From positions 310,001 to 374,000 of the forward strand of contig NZ_QANS01000002.1 in the NCBI RefSeq assembly GCF_003052265.1: a DNA stretch of 64,000 bases. The letters are read 5' to 3'. The notes below the pieces were generated by a model. That model was not told the origin of the DNA. It searched no databases and saw only the letters and a program-made list of their open reading frames with translations. Below, one piece after another: positions 9,384 to 18,127 of the stretch. Each line of letters begins with the position of its first letter. The first letter of the stretch is position 1. The stretch is from Stenotrophobium rhamnosiphilum (GTDB lineage Bacteria > Pseudomonadota > Gammaproteobacteria > Nevskiales > Nevskiaceae). Both the position numbers and the translations under genes were made by a program.

Positions 9384-10556
9384 ATGTCTCTCAAAGAACA
9401 CCTAGACGGTTTGCTGCGCAATGCGACGGATGCAGGCGATGTGCCTGGCGTTGTTGCGATGGTGACGGATGCAAAAGGCACGATCTATCAAGGCGCATTC
9501 GGCAAGCGCTCACTCGATAGCGATGCGGCAATGACGCTGGACACGGTTGGTCTGATTGCATCGATGACCAAAGCCGTCACCTCCATTGCAGCACTGCAAT
9601 TGCTGGAGCAAGGCAAAGTCGATCTCGAAAGCCCTGCTTCTAAATGGCTGCCTGCGCTTGGCGAGATTCAAGTACTCGAAGGCTTTGATGCTGATGGCAA
9701 GCCACGTACACGCGCGCCGAAACGTGCAGTTACGCTGCGTCATCTGCTCACGCACACCTCTGGCTTCGGCTACGAATTTCTCAACGAAGCGATTCCAAAA
9801 TATCAGGCTGCCACTGGTACACCCAGCGCACTGAGCGGCGAACTGGCAATGCTCAAAGTGCCCTTGATGTTTGATCCCGGCGAACGCTGGGAATACGGCA
9901 CGAGTCTCGACTGGGTCGGACAAATTGTTGAAGCCGTCAGCGGCCTGAAACTCGGCGAATACTTTGCAAAGAATATCTTTGCTCCACTCGGCATCACCGA
10001 CACCGCATTTGTGATGACACCCTCCATGCGCGAACGCAAAGCCAAGATTCACGCACGCGGCCCAGCGAACGAATTGATCCCGATTGATTTGGAATTGCCA
10101 CAACCACCCGAGTTTGGAATGGGCGGTGCCGGCCTGTACGGCACGATGGGCGACTACATCAAGATCATTCGCATGATTCTCAACAAAGGCGCAGGCGATA
10201 ACGGCCGCGTGTTGAAAGAAGAAACCGTAGCCCTGCTATCGACCAATCACATGGGCGATCTGAATGTGCCATCAGTGAAGAGCATTAACCCCGGCCTCTC
10301 CAACGACATGCCACTGCCACCAGACATCCCACACAAATGGGGTCTGGCACACATGATCAACACCAAAACCTTCCCCACCGGCCGCGCTGCGGGCAGCTTG
10401 ATGTGGGCCGGTTTGACGAATGCGTATTACTGGATTGATCCAAGCACCGGCATCGGCGGCGTCTACATGACGCAGATCCTGCCGTTCGCTGACATCAAAT
10501 CGATGCCGTTGTTCTTCCAGTTTGAAGGTACGGTTTATCACTGCTTGAAGGCGTAA
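9384..10556 (+). CDS. Serine hydrolase of the beta-lactamase (class C/EstB) family
   Basis: A 390-residue protein with the SxxK motif S60-M-T-K63 in GLIASMTKAVTS, a YGTS tyrosine motif in place of the class C YxN, and HKWGLAHM near the C-terminus where class C enzymes have KTG. No signal peptide is seen, so it is probably cytoplasmic and more likely an EstB-like esterase than a beta-lactamase. An AAGGAA ribosome site precedes the ATG. It follows the Baeyer-Villiger-type gene directly and could hydrolyse the ester made by that enzyme (inference). Confidence 0.85.
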   Translation: MSLKEHLDGLLRNATDAGDVPGVVAMVTDAKGTIYQGAFGKRSLDSDAAMTLDTVGLIASMTKAVTSIAALQLLEQGKVDLESPASKWLPALGEIQVLEGFDADGKPRTRAPKRAVTLRHLLTHTSGFGYEFLNEAIPKYQAATGTPSALSGELAMLKVPLMFDPGERWEYGTSLDWVGQIVEAVSGLKLGEYFAKNIFAPLGITDTAFVMTPSMRERKAKIHARGPANELIPIDLELPQPPEFGMGGAGLYGTMGDYIKIIRMILNKGAGDNGRVLKEETVALLSTNHMGDLNVPSVKSINPGLSNDMPLPPDIPHKWGLAHMINTKTFPTGRAAGSLMWAGLTNAYYWIDPSTGIGGVYMTQILPFADIKSMPLFFQFEGTVYHCLKA

Positions 10557-10562
10557 TAACAG

Positions 10563-10593
10563 CGCACCCAACATGCAGTGCGTGTTGGGTGCG
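10563..10593. terminator. Inverted repeat between convergent genes
   Basis: A perfect 11-bp stem (CGCACCCAACA / TGTTGGGTGCG) with a 9-nt loop, placed between the convergent esterase and recR genes. It has no T-run on either side but sits where a two-way terminator is expected. Confidence 0.6.
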
Positions 10594-10596
10594 TGA

Positions 10597-11196
10597 TTAA
10601 AGCGGCTGTCGTCCGCTCAATGCATGCGACAGCGTGCCACCATCAACGTATTCCAACTCGCCGCCCATGGGTACACCATGGGCGATGCGGGTGACTTTCA
10701 CGTTCTCGCCGCGCGCCATTTCGGCTAGGTAATACGCGGTGGCTTCGCCTTCTACAGTTGGGTTGGTGGCGATGATCAGTTCCGTGATTTCGCCGCTGGC
10801 CAGTTGCTGGCTCAGCAAATCCAAACCGAGTTCTTGTGGGCCGATGCCATCGAGTGGCGAGAGGCGGCCCATCAATACGAAGTAGCGGCCGCGATATGCG
10901 GTGCTGGCTTCGATGGCCATTAAATCTGCTGGCCCTTCAACAACGCAAATGCTGCCTGCGCTTACGCGCGCTGGAGTGCAGAAACGGCAAGCATCGTCTT
11001 CGCAAAACATGCGACATGTTTTGCATCGGCCGATACCTTCGAGCGCTTCACCGAGTGTCTTGCCCAGAAAAGCTGCGCCTTCGCGATCACGATCCAACAA
11101 GTGGAACGCCATGCGTTGCGCAGACTTGGGTCCCACGCCGGGTAAGCGGCGCAGGCCATCAATCAGGCGCGTAAGACGCGGAGAGTAAGTACTCAC
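10597..11196 (-). CDS. recR: Recombination mediator protein RecR
   Basis: A 199-residue RecR, which acts with RecF/RecO to load RecA on gapped DNA. A helix-hairpin-helix segment ([15 protein letters not shown]), a four-cysteine zinc site ([16 protein letters not shown], residues ~57-72) and a Toprim domain (~80-175) are in the normal order. It starts at GTG, with [20 protein letters not shown] aligning with other RecR N-termini. It is the last gene of the conserved dnaX-ybaB-recR block and begins 10 bp after ybaB. Confidence 0.97.
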   Translation of the reverse strand: MSTYSPRLTRLIDGLRRLPGVGPKSAQRMAFHLLDRDREGAAFLGKTLGEALEGIGRCKTCRMFCEDDACRFCTPARVSAGSICVVEGPADLMAIEASTAYRGRYFVLMGRLSPLDGIGPQELGLDLLSQQLASGEITELIIATNPTVEGEATAYYLAEMARGENVKVTRIAHGVPMGGELEYVDGGTLSHALSGRQPL

Positions 11197-11206
11197 TTCT
11201 TTCTGC

Positions 11207-11530
11207 TTAGAAGCCCAGATTCATGCCTGGAGGCAGCTGCATGCCGCCAGTCACGGCAGACATTTTCTGCTGCGTTACGGCTTCAAGTTTCTGCGAAGCG
11301 TCGTTGATTGCGGCGGCAATCAGATCTTCCAAAAATTCTTTGTCTTCTTTGAGTGCGTCTGGCGCAATCTCAACTTTGCGTGCCTGATGCTTGCCACTCA
11401 AAGTTACTTTAACCATGCCCGCGCCGGATTCACCGGTGACCTCAGTGCGTGCAATTTCTTCCTGCGCGCGCTTGAGGTTTTCCTGCATTTTCTGGGCCTG
11501 CTGCATCATTTGGCCGAGTGCACCTTTCAT
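11207..11530 (-). CDS. ybaB: YbaB/EbfC family nucleoid-associated protein
   Basis: A 107-residue small DNA-binding protein with the typical glutamine/methionine-rich N-terminal helix ([15 protein letters not shown]), central [13 protein letters not shown] and C-terminal ..[19 protein letters not shown] lies about 9 bases before the ATG. It lies 21 bp after dnaX and just before recR, the classic arrangement. Confidence 0.97.
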   Translation of the reverse strand: MKGALGQMMQQAQKMQENLKRAQEEIARTEVTGESGAGMVKVTLSGKHQARKVEIAPDALKEDKEFLEDLIAAAINDASQKLEAVTQQKMSAVTGGMQLPPGMNLGF

Positions 11531-11551
11531 CTAAATCTCTCCTTACAAATT

Positions 11552-13198
11552 TTAAGAGTCGAGCGACCGGACTGAACCCGGCTTAACGCTCGCACCAAAC
11601 ATATCTTTGAAAGCACGCACAGCCGGATCAGCTTCAATCGCGGCTTCTGCAGCACGTTGACGATCGCTGACGCGCTGTTGATCCAACTGCGCAGGAGACG
11701 CCAAGGCTTCTTCCATCGCCAGTTCAATCGTGAGACGAATCGTTACGCCCAGCTGCGCCGAGAGTGCGCGCTCAATTGCAGCGCGGCGGTCATCGTGTAG
11801 CAAATGCTTGGCGCGCGGATCGAGTGATAAACGCACGGCGTCACCATCACGCCCTGCCCACGCGCAGTTGCGTGCGAGTTGCTTGGGCAGGCCATCCAGT
11901 GTCATCGCATCAACGCGTGCATCCCAAGACGCATCCGCAGGCAAATCGACGCGCGCTGCAACGGGTGCAAGCGTTGGCTCTGGTGCACGAGTAGGCGCTG
12001 GCTTCGCTGCCGCAAATACTGCTGGCGCCTCAGCAACTGCAGGAGCCGCGCTGACGCCGCCCGCGCTACTCGTCGTACGTGATGCCGCTGGTGATGCGGC
12101 ACGTACTGGCGTGCCATCGTCTGGCTTGAAGGCGAGCATGCGCAGCACCGTCATTTCAAAACCCAAACGTGGATCGGGTGCGTACGGCAAATCGCGACGA
12201 CCAAGCACTGCGATCTGGTAATAGAGCTGCACATCTTCTGGCGCGATCAGCGGCTTGAGTACGATGAGTGCTTCTTCATCATCTTCGTTCTGCGCATTCG
12301 GCAATAGTTGCAGAACAGACAGACGTTGAATCGCAGCAGCGAGATCATTGAGCAGTGCGGCGTAATCCGGTGCTTGTGCATCGAGACGTTGGATGCAAGC
12401 CAGCAAGGTGTCGGTGTCGCCCTTGGCCAGCGCGCCGAGAATTTCCAGCAAGGTTTGACGCCCAACCGTGCCGAGCATTTCTTCAATCGGTGCGCGCTTG
12501 AGTTCTGCGCCGCCAGAGAATGCGATGGCTTGATCAAGCAGTGAGAGACCATCGCGCATCGAACCATCCGCAGCGCGTGCGAGTTCTGTGATTGCGCCTT
12601 GTTCAAACGACAACGATTCGTTCTGTAACACCAGCCCAAGCTGCTCACGGATAGTCGCAACGGTGAGGCGCTTGAGATTGAACTGCAAGCAACGCGACAG
12701 CACCGTCACTGGCAGCTTCTGCGGATCAGTGGTCGCGAGAATAAATTTAACGTGCGGCGGTGGTTCTTCCAGCGTTTTTAGCAGCGCGTTGAAAGCACCT
12801 TTGCTGAGCATGTGAACTTCGTCGATCAGGTAAACCTTGTAGCGACCGCGCGCGGGTGAGTACTGCGCGTTATCGATCAGATCGCGAACGTTGTCGACGC
12901 CAGTGTTCGACGCAGCATCGATTTCCAGCATATCGACAAAGCGGCCTTCATCGACTTCCTTACAGGCGCTACACACACCGCAAGGATTCGCGCTGACGCC
13001 GGTCTCGCAGTTGAGACCCTTAGCGATGATGCGCGCGAGCGTGGTTTTACCAACGCCGCGCGTGCCGGTGAGCAGAATCGCAGGATGCAGCTTGTCGTGA
13101 TCCAACGCATGCGACAGCGCTTTAACGACGTGGCCCTGCCCCATGACGTCTTCAAAACGGCGTGGGCGCCACTTACGCGCAAGGGCGAGATAGCTCAT
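11552..13198 (-). CDS. dnaX: DNA polymerase III subunits gamma/tau
   Basis: A 548-residue clamp-loader ATPase. Walker A is GTRGVGKT, the zinc module has four cysteines (C-x8-C-x2-C-x2-C, CETGVSANPCGVCSAC), the DExx box is DEVHMLSKGAFNALLKTLEEPP and a sensor segment (ILATTDPQKLP) follows. The C-terminal part has an Ala/Pro-rich linker (~365-415) and a domain ending AFKDMFGASVKPGSV. It is shorter than E. coli tau (643 aa). I saw no clear A-rich slippery site for a frameshifted gamma form. Confidence 0.96.
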   Translation of the reverse strand: MSYLALARKWRPRRFEDVMGQGHVVKALSHALDHDKLHPAILLTGTRGVGKTTLARIIAKGLNCETGVSANPCGVCSACKEVDEGRFVDMLEIDAASNTGVDNVRDLIDNAQYSPARGRYKVYLIDEVHMLSKGAFNALLKTLEEPPPHVKFILATTDPQKLPVTVLSRCLQFNLKRLTVATIREQLGLVLQNESLSFEQGAITELARAADGSMRDGLSLLDQAIAFSGGAELKRAPIEEMLGTVGRQTLLEILGALAKGDTDTLLACIQRLDAQAPDYAALLNDLAAAIQRLSVLQLLPNAQNEDDEEALIVLKPLIAPEDVQLYYQIAVLGRRDLPYAPDPRLGFEMTVLRMLAFKPDDGTPVRAASPAASRTTSSAGGVSAAPAVAEAPAVFAAAKPAPTRAPEPTLAPVAARVDLPADASWDARVDAMTLDGLPKQLARNCAWAGRDGDAVRLSLDPRAKHLLHDDRRAAIERALSAQLGVTIRLTIELAMEEALASPAQLDQQRVSDRQRAAEAAIEADPAVRAFKDMFGASVKPGSVRSLDS

Positions 13199-13248
13199 GG
13201 ATTTCCGGAGGCAGGAGTAAAGACTGATTTTCGCGGATTAGAACGAAG

Positions 13249-13279
13249 GAGGCCAGTAAAACATGCGTTTACTGGCCTC
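13249..13279. repeat. Perfect 12-bp inverted repeat upstream of dnaX
   Basis: GAGGCCAGTAAA and TTTACTGGCCTC flank a 7-nt loop. It lies 50 bp upstream of the dnaX start and has no T-run, so it could be an operator, an mRNA leader hairpin or a weak terminator. Confidence 0.5.
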
Positions 13280-13308
13280 AGTACAGCAACAAATATTTAT
13301 TGACTTAC

Positions 13309-13333
13309 AAACAAGCGCTTACGACGCTTGTTT
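13309..13333 (-). terminator. Likely terminator of the alcohol dehydrogenase gene
   Basis: A 9-bp stem (AAACAAGCG / CGCTTGTTT) with a 7-nt loop just after the stop codon of the minus-strand dehydrogenase. The downstream T-run on that strand is short. Confidence 0.55.
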
Positions 13334-13342
13334 TGGCGGCCC

Positions 13343-14560
13343 TCAGGCGGCGACAGGCAGCATCTGGCGAATGAAGTTCTCGCAGGTAGCGTTATCCATA
13401 TAGCGCGGCACGGCATAGAACCAGAAGGTCTCATCCTGCGCCTTCAGCGTGATCGCCGGAATATCGGATTCCTTCAGCTTGTCGACCTGCGTCGGGATGC
13501 CGTAATCCGCATTCATTGCACGAACCTTGGCGATGAACGCATCGGCCAATTGCTCGTCGCTCTCGCCGCCTTTCTTGAGACCGCTGACTTCTGCCAGCTT
13601 AGCGAGGCGTGCGATGCAATTCGGCTTCGAGAAATCCAGCACGCGCGGCAGGATGATCGCGTTCGCGAGGCCATGCGGCACGTGGTAGTAAGCACCGAAG
13701 TTGTGCGCGATGGCGTGAACATAGCCAACACCTGCAATCGTGAAAGCCACACCCGCTTTGAATGAGGCAACCGCCATGTTCTGACGAGCCGTCACGTTGC
13801 TACCGTTCTTCACGGCCTCGGTGAGGTTCTCCATGATCAGCTTCACCGCATCGAGTGCTTCCTGATCGGTTTTCTTGGTGGCGTTGCGCGATATATAGGC
13901 TTCGACCGCGTGGGTCATTGCATCCATGCCGGTCGCAGCGGTGATGTTGGCAGGCAAGCCGGTCATCAGCGCGCCATCCAGCGCAGCGCCCTTAGGCACC
14001 AGCGCGGTATCCATGATCGCGAATTTGCGCGTGGTAGAAGGATCCGACACAACTGCAGCGATCGTCACTTCCGAACCCGTGCCAGCCGTCGTCGGCACAG
14101 CGTAGAGCTTCATAGGTGGAATGATCACGCGCATCAGGCCGGCCATCCAAGTGATTGGATGCGGGTTTCGCGCGCGTGCAGCGATCACTTTGGCTGCATC
14201 AATCGAAGAACCACCGCCAATCGCGAGGATCGCTTTGCAGTTTTCTTTCTTCAGCATCGCCAAACCCGTCTCGATTTGCGCGATGGTTGGATTGGGCAAC
14301 ACGCCGTCATAAACGACTGCGTCAATGCCGAGTTGCTGTAGCTTTTCCTGCATCGGCTTCAACAAACCAATCTTCACCAACATGCCGTCGGTGACGATCA
14401 GGATTTTCTTCACGCCGGTCTTGGCGATGTGCTCACAGAGCTGCAACGAGGAGCCTGGGCCGATAAACATTTCCGGCGTGCGGAAAATCAGGATCTTTTG
14501 GCTCCAAAACAGAATGAACTGCCAGATCTTAAAAATCAGAACCTTGAGTGAGTGCGGCAT
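13343..14560 (-). CDS. Iron-containing alcohol dehydrogenase
   Basis: A 405-residue group III dehydrogenase that interconverts alcohols and aldehydes with NAD(P). The Rossmann-like half has the dinucleotide motif GGGSSIDAAK. The helical half has the metal-binding Asp and histidines in MDAMTHAVEAY, YVHAIAHNFGAYYHVPHG and the region after it. A hydrophobic, aromatic N-terminal stretch (FKIWQFILFWSQKILIF, ~10-26) precedes the core and may bind membrane. The gene stands alone between ffs and dnaX, and its substrate is unknown. Confidence 0.9.
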   Translation of the reverse strand: MPHSLKVLIFKIWQFILFWSQKILIFRTPEMFIGPGSSLQLCEHIAKTGVKKILIVTDGMLVKIGLLKPMQEKLQQLGIDAVVYDGVLPNPTIAQIETGLAMLKKENCKAILAIGGGSSIDAAKVIAARARNPHPITWMAGLMRVIIPPMKLYAVPTTAGTGSEVTIAAVVSDPSTTRKFAIMDTALVPKGAALDGALMTGLPANITAATGMDAMTHAVEAYISRNATKKTDQEALDAVKLIMENLTEAVKNGSNVTARQNMAVASFKAGVAFTIAGVGYVHAIAHNFGAYYHVPHGLANAIILPRVLDFSKPNCIARLAKLAEVSGLKKGGESDEQLADAFIAKVRAMNADYGIPTQVDKLKESDIPAITLKAQDETFWFYAVPRYMDNATCENFIRQMLPVAA

Positions 14561-14688
14561 TTGGCTTCCCCAGATGTGTATTACGTGTGGGCCGCCTACG
14601 CGGGGCCTGCCCTGTGGCGCGATTGTCGTCGCCTAACACCGCACTGGCAAGCAAGGTGCGTACGGTGTTTTTAGGGGGCGAAAATGGA

Positions 14689-14798
14689 GGCAGCCCGTAC
14701 CAGCTACTCCCGGCACCCAGCGTCACCGATACCGTTGCTCCCTTCCGGGCCTGGCGGGGTTCACGGCTTGCTGTCGCGGGAGGCCGGCACGGGCCACC
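14689..14798 (-). ncRNA. ffs: Signal recognition particle 4.5S RNA (small type)
   Basis: On the minus strand the sequence contains the SRP core GGCCCGGAAGGGAGCA (domain IV apical loop and Ffh-binding region) and, further 3', GTGCCGGGAGTAGCTGG. The ends GGTGGCCCGT and ACGGGCTGCC pair, giving one long hairpin of about 110 nt, the usual small bacterial form. Ends are set by this pairing and may be off by a few bases. It lies between tsaB and the alcohol dehydrogenase gene, not far upstream of dnaX, a common location. Confidence 0.92.
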
Positions 14799-14802
14799 AT
14801 AG

Positions 14803-14828
14803 AAAAATGTGCTCGGGCTAGGCCCGAG
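14803..14828 (-). terminator. Rho-independent terminator of the mrcB-tsaB unit
   Basis: On the minus strand a 7-bp stem CTCGGGC / GCCCGAG with a 3-nt loop is followed by CACATTTTT. It sits between the tsaB stop and the 5' end of ffs. Confidence 0.75.
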
Positions 14829-14853
14829 GGACGCGCAGTTTACGGATAACGTC

Positions 14854-15552
14854 TCACTTGCGCAAAGCTGCTTGTTCGACAAGCGTCAAAGCGACTTTGT
14901 TCCGCAGATATACCGGAGCCAGATCATCGGCATTAATTGCTCGTCCAGCCGCGAAATCTGGCGCGGCCAACAGCAAAGCATCGCCAGCATGCGGCAAAGC
15001 GCCTGGCAAAACTTCAATGAGTTCAACAGCGGACGCAGCGCTCAATGCCTCGCGATATGCGCCCCAACCTGTTCCTGCAGCCAGCCAGCGTCCTGATGAC
15101 ATTGCTGGAATCGCTGCAGGCGGCACGACAACTTCTGCAGCGAGTTCACGCAGCTTTCCATCAATCACTTCAAACGCGCCGAAATAAACCTCGTTCATGC
15201 GCGCATCAATCGCCGATAACACTTGCGTTGCGCCATGCTCACGCGCGGCGCGCAGCGCCAACATCGCGAGTGAAGACACGCCGAGCACAGGTCGATCTAA
15301 AGCGAGACCCAAACCTTTGACGTAACCGACGCCAATGCGCACACCAGCAAAACTTCCGGGACCATGGCCGCAAACAATGCCGTCGAGTTGTTGATAGCTC
15401 ACCCCACATTCCGCCATCAGTGACGCAACCTGCGGCATCAACTTTTGTGTGTGCTCACGACCCGTCAATTCAAAGCGCTCACGCACTTCACCATCCAGCC
15501 ACAACGCGGCGGAGCAAGCTTCGGTTGAGGTGTCGATAGCAAGAAGTTTCAT
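14854..15552 (-). CDS. tsaB: tRNA t6A biosynthesis protein TsaB
   Basis: A 232-residue ASKHA-fold partner of TsaD in threonylcarbamoyl transfer to A37 of ANN-decoding tRNAs. The N-terminus MKLLAIDTSTEACSAAL and the GHGPGSFAGVRIGV motif are diagnostic. The start is placed at the ATG before KLLAID; an in-frame ATG five codons earlier lies inside yoaA. Its ATG overlaps the TGA of yoaA (ATGA), implying translational coupling. It is the last gene of the mrcB-TPR-yoaA-tsaB set. Confidence 0.95.
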   Translation of the reverse strand: MKLLAIDTSTEACSAALWLDGEVRERFELTGREHTQKLMPQVASLMAECGVSYQQLDGIVCGHGPGSFAGVRIGVGYVKGLGLALDRPVLGVSSLAMLALRAAREHGATQVLSAIDARMNEVYFGAFEVIDGKLRELAAEVVVPPAAIPAMSSGRWLAAGTGWGAYREALSAASAVELIEVLPGALPHAGDALLLAAPDFAAGRAINADDLAPVYLRNKVALTLVEQAALRK

Positions 15553-17495
15553 AGCGTGCGCAACCATTTTTGCGCCGTGTCCAAATCAGGAAGCTGCGGC
15601 ATCTTCGGCAGGCTCGCGAGCATACGACGCCCATAGGGTTTCGAGCGCAAGCGCGGATCGCAAATCATCAGCAGACCACGATCATCAATATCGCGAATCA
15701 AACGGCCAACGCCTTGACGCAGCGTCATGATCGCTTGCGGCACTTGGCAATCGTTAAAGGGATTGCCGCCGCCGCGACGAATCGCATCCAGTCGCGCTTC
15801 AAACACAGGATCGCCTGGCGCAGCGAATGGCAGGCGATCAATGATCACCACGCGCAGTGCCCTGCCCTTCACGTCGACGCCTTCCCAGAAACTGCTGGTG
15901 CCAACGAGCACTGCATTACCGTTTTCAGTGAAAGCGCGCAGCAGTGCGCCGCGACTATCCTGTCCTTGCACAAACATCGGCAGGCGCAAACGCGCAGCTA
16001 ATTTGTCTGCAATCTTTTGCAGCGCGCGATGACTCGTGCACAGCACGAAAGCACCACCACCACTGGCTTCAATTATGGGAATCGCAGCTTCAGCTACTGC
16101 ATCGGCGTAAGTGAAATCAGTCGGCTCTGGCAAACCTTGTGGCAGAAAAAGTTTCGCCTGATTCTCAAAATCAAACGGACTATCCACACGCAAAGTCTTC
16201 GCGCGCTCAATGCCCAGCTGACTAATGAACAGCGAAAAATCTTCGCCCGCCGCAAGCGTTGCAGAAGTGAAGACCCAAGCGCCGGGATAAGTTTCCAACA
16301 TGCGCTGAAAACCTTCAGCCACTTTGATCGGCGTGGCATGCAAGCTGCCACCGCGACCTGCGGGCTCTACCCAACGCACAAACTCAGGTTGTGCGGGCTG
16401 AAGAATTAAATTCAAACTTTCAACCAAACCAGCAGCGCGCTCGACGCAAGCAGCAAGTTCGGCGTTGCGCTCTTCGTAAGGTTTGAGTTCGGTGTAGAAA
16501 CCATCGAGTGCAGCTTCGGCATCATCCAAAGCTTCGTGTGCGCCGGGCAGATCAGCAAAAGCATCCAGCGTCATGCGGTTTTGCACGCCTGCGAATGCAG
16601 CTTCCAACATCATCGCTTTCTGCGCCAACACAGTTGCGGCGACTTCAAGATCAGGCATATCGCCAGACTTGTCTGCTTCCGCGCGCGTGTCGCGTGCAAT
16701 GTCTTGCAGCTGTCGCGTTGATACGCGATTGCCAAAGAAGCTCGTCGCCAGTTCAGGGATCTGATGCGCTTCGTCGACTACGACGGCATCAGAGCCAGAA
16801 AGAATTTGGCCGAAGCCTTCTTCTTTCAACACAAAGTCGGCGAACAGCAAATGATGATTAACAACGACTAGATCCGCAGCCTGCGCATTGCGTCGCGCTT
16901 TAGCGACGAAGCACTCGTTGAAATCTGCACACTTGGCACCGAGGCAGTTGTCTGCAGTCGAAGTCACGCGTGGCGTGATCGGATCATCCGATTCAAAAAT
17001 TCCGAGTTCGCTGAGTTCGCCCGTCGTCGTGCTACGCGACCATTCTTCCACCATGCGCAAACGCGCAGGGTCGACACGCACACCGCCCGCGCCGGGCGAA
17101 CGCTTCATGCGATAGAGGCAGAGATAGTTGGAGCGGCCTTTGAGTAACGCCGTGCGTAGCGGCACACGTAGCGCATCAGACACACGCGGCAGATCGCGAT
17201 GAAAAAGCTGATCTTGAAGATTCTTGGTGCCGGTTGATACGACAACACGTTTTCCCGACATCAAAGCCGGTACAAGATAAGCGTAGGTTTTGCCGGTGCC
17301 GGTGCCTGCTTCAACCGCGAGCAAACCGTTGTGCTCAAACGCGTCTGCAACCGCTTGCGCCATCTGCTGCTGCGCCGCGCGCGGAACGAATCCGGGGATT
17401 GCGTGGGCAAGTGGGCCGTCGGCGCCAAGTAGTTCAGCAGTTTGACCTTCAACTACAACATCGCCATTCCCACTTTCGTGAGAGGCTTTATTCAT
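15549..17495 (-). CDS. yoaA: YoaA-type ATP-dependent DNA helicase (DinG/XPD family)
   Basis: A 648-residue superfamily 2 helicase with Walker A (EAGTGTGKTYAYL), DEAH box (VVDEAHQIPEL) and late motifs including GVGRLIRD. Between motifs I and II are the cysteines of the Fe-S cluster (CLYRMKR, then CLGAKCADFNECF), as in XPD, DinG and YoaA. Length is closer to E. coli YoaA (636) than DinG (716). YoaA acts with the HolC clamp-loader subunit in repair of stalled forks. It overlaps the TPR gene and tsaB by 4 bp each. Confidence 0.9.
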   Translation of the reverse strand: MNKASHESGNGDVVVEGQTAELLGADGPLAHAIPGFVPRAAQQQMAQAVADAFEHNGLLAVEAGTGTGKTYAYLVPALMSGKRVVVSTGTKNLQDQLFHRDLPRVSDALRVPLRTALLKGRSNYLCLYRMKRSPGAGGVRVDPARLRMVEEWSRSTTTGELSELGIFESDDPITPRVTSTADNCLGAKCADFNECFVAKARRNAQAADLVVVNHHLLFADFVLKEEGFGQILSGSDAVVVDEAHQIPELATSFFGNRVSTRQLQDIARDTRAEADKSGDMPDLEVAATVLAQKAMMLEAAFAGVQNRMTLDAFADLPGAHEALDDAEAALDGFYTELKPYEERNAELAACVERAAGLVESLNLILQPAQPEFVRWVEPAGRGGSLHATPIKVAEGFQRMLETYPGAWVFTSATLAAGEDFSLFISQLGIERAKTLRVDSPFDFENQAKLFLPQGLPEPTDFTYADAVAEAAIPIIEASGGGAFVLCTSHRALQKIADKLAARLRLPMFVQGQDSRGALLRAFTENGNAVLVGTSSFWEGVDVKGRALRVVIIDRLPFAAPGDPVFEARLDAIRRGGGNPFNDCQVPQAIMTLRQGVGRLIRDIDDRGLLMICDPRLRSKPYGRRMLASLPKMPQLPDLDTAQKWLRTL

Positions 17496-18127
17496 TGAGG
17501 CGCGACCGGCAACACGGCGGGCTGCAACATCTGCTGAATCACATCGATGCGCGACTGCGCTTCTGCAGCGCCAGCAGGATTATTGCGTGCGGTGCGGGAG
17601 TCGCGAATCACGCGCCAGTTTTCTTGCAGAACATAAACATTGCCACGCGCGATGCTGTTGGATTTCTGCGCCACGCTTTCAGCTTGGTCGTAGCTCTTCT
17701 GACGCAGATAAGTATCAGCCAGCGTTGACCAGACAAAATAATTACGCGGTTCGATACGCAGTGCGCGCTCTAGAGAACCAGCCGCTTGCGCATACTGACC
17801 CGCAGCGCGTGCGCTTTGTGCCGAACGCAGCAAAGACAACACAGCTGGGCCACTAATGGCATCAGCTGACTTGGGAAAATTCGGCAACACTTTTTCAGTC
17901 GGCGGAGCGAGAACTGAATCCGTGCCCGGTGCAACTGGCGTCGTCGGGGCAACCGGTGTCGGCTCGCCTAGCGGCGGTGTAACGACGCCGTATCCAGGCT
18001 TGCTTGCCGGCGCAGACGGCTGCGTAGGCTGTGGTGGCACGTTGCTTTCATGACGTCCGCGTGCGGTCTGACAACCGGCAACCACGAGCGTGAGGACAAC
18101 CGCGCCAACCTTGATCCATTGCGTCAT
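17492..18127 (-). CDS. TPR-repeat lipoprotein
   Basis: A 211-residue protein with a lipoprotein signal (lipobox VVAGC, Cys19), a long Pro/Ala/Thr-rich linker (~28-85) and about two tetratricopeptide repeats (AAGQYAQAAGSLERALRIEPRN, then TLADTYLRQKSYDQAESVAQK). It overlaps mrcB (upstream) and yoaA (downstream) by 4 bp each. By position it may be an outer-membrane partner for PBP1B, in the way LpoB is in enterobacteria, but it has no visible LpoB homology; that role is inference. Confidence 0.8.
   Translation of the reverse strand: MTQWIKVGAVVLTLVVAGCQTARGRHESNVPPQPTQPSAPASKPGYGVVTPPLGEPTPVAPTTPVAPGTDSVLAPPTEKVLPNFPKSADAISGPAVLSLLRSAQSARAAGQYAQAAGSLERALRIEPRNYFVWSTLADTYLRQKSYDQAESVAQKSNSIARGNVYVLQENWRVIRDSRTARNNPAGAAEAQSRIDVIQQMLQPAVLPVAPQ

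Noticed and set aside
9384-10556. Antibiotic-resistance beta-lactamase
   Set aside because: It has SxxK but no signal peptide, YGT in place of YxN and no KTG; an esterase is more likely.
11552-13198. Programmed frameshift in dnaX
   Set aside because: No A-rich slippery heptamer with a following hairpin was found by eye.
14634-14672. A plus-strand terminator (AACACCG...CGGTGTTTTT) after ffs
   Set aside because: It has a T-run only on the plus strand, where no gene ends; on the ffs strand it lacks one. Left as an unexplained hairpin.
14529-14882. Open frames across the ffs locus on both strands
   Set aside because: They cover the SRP RNA and its flanks and give compositionally random proteins.
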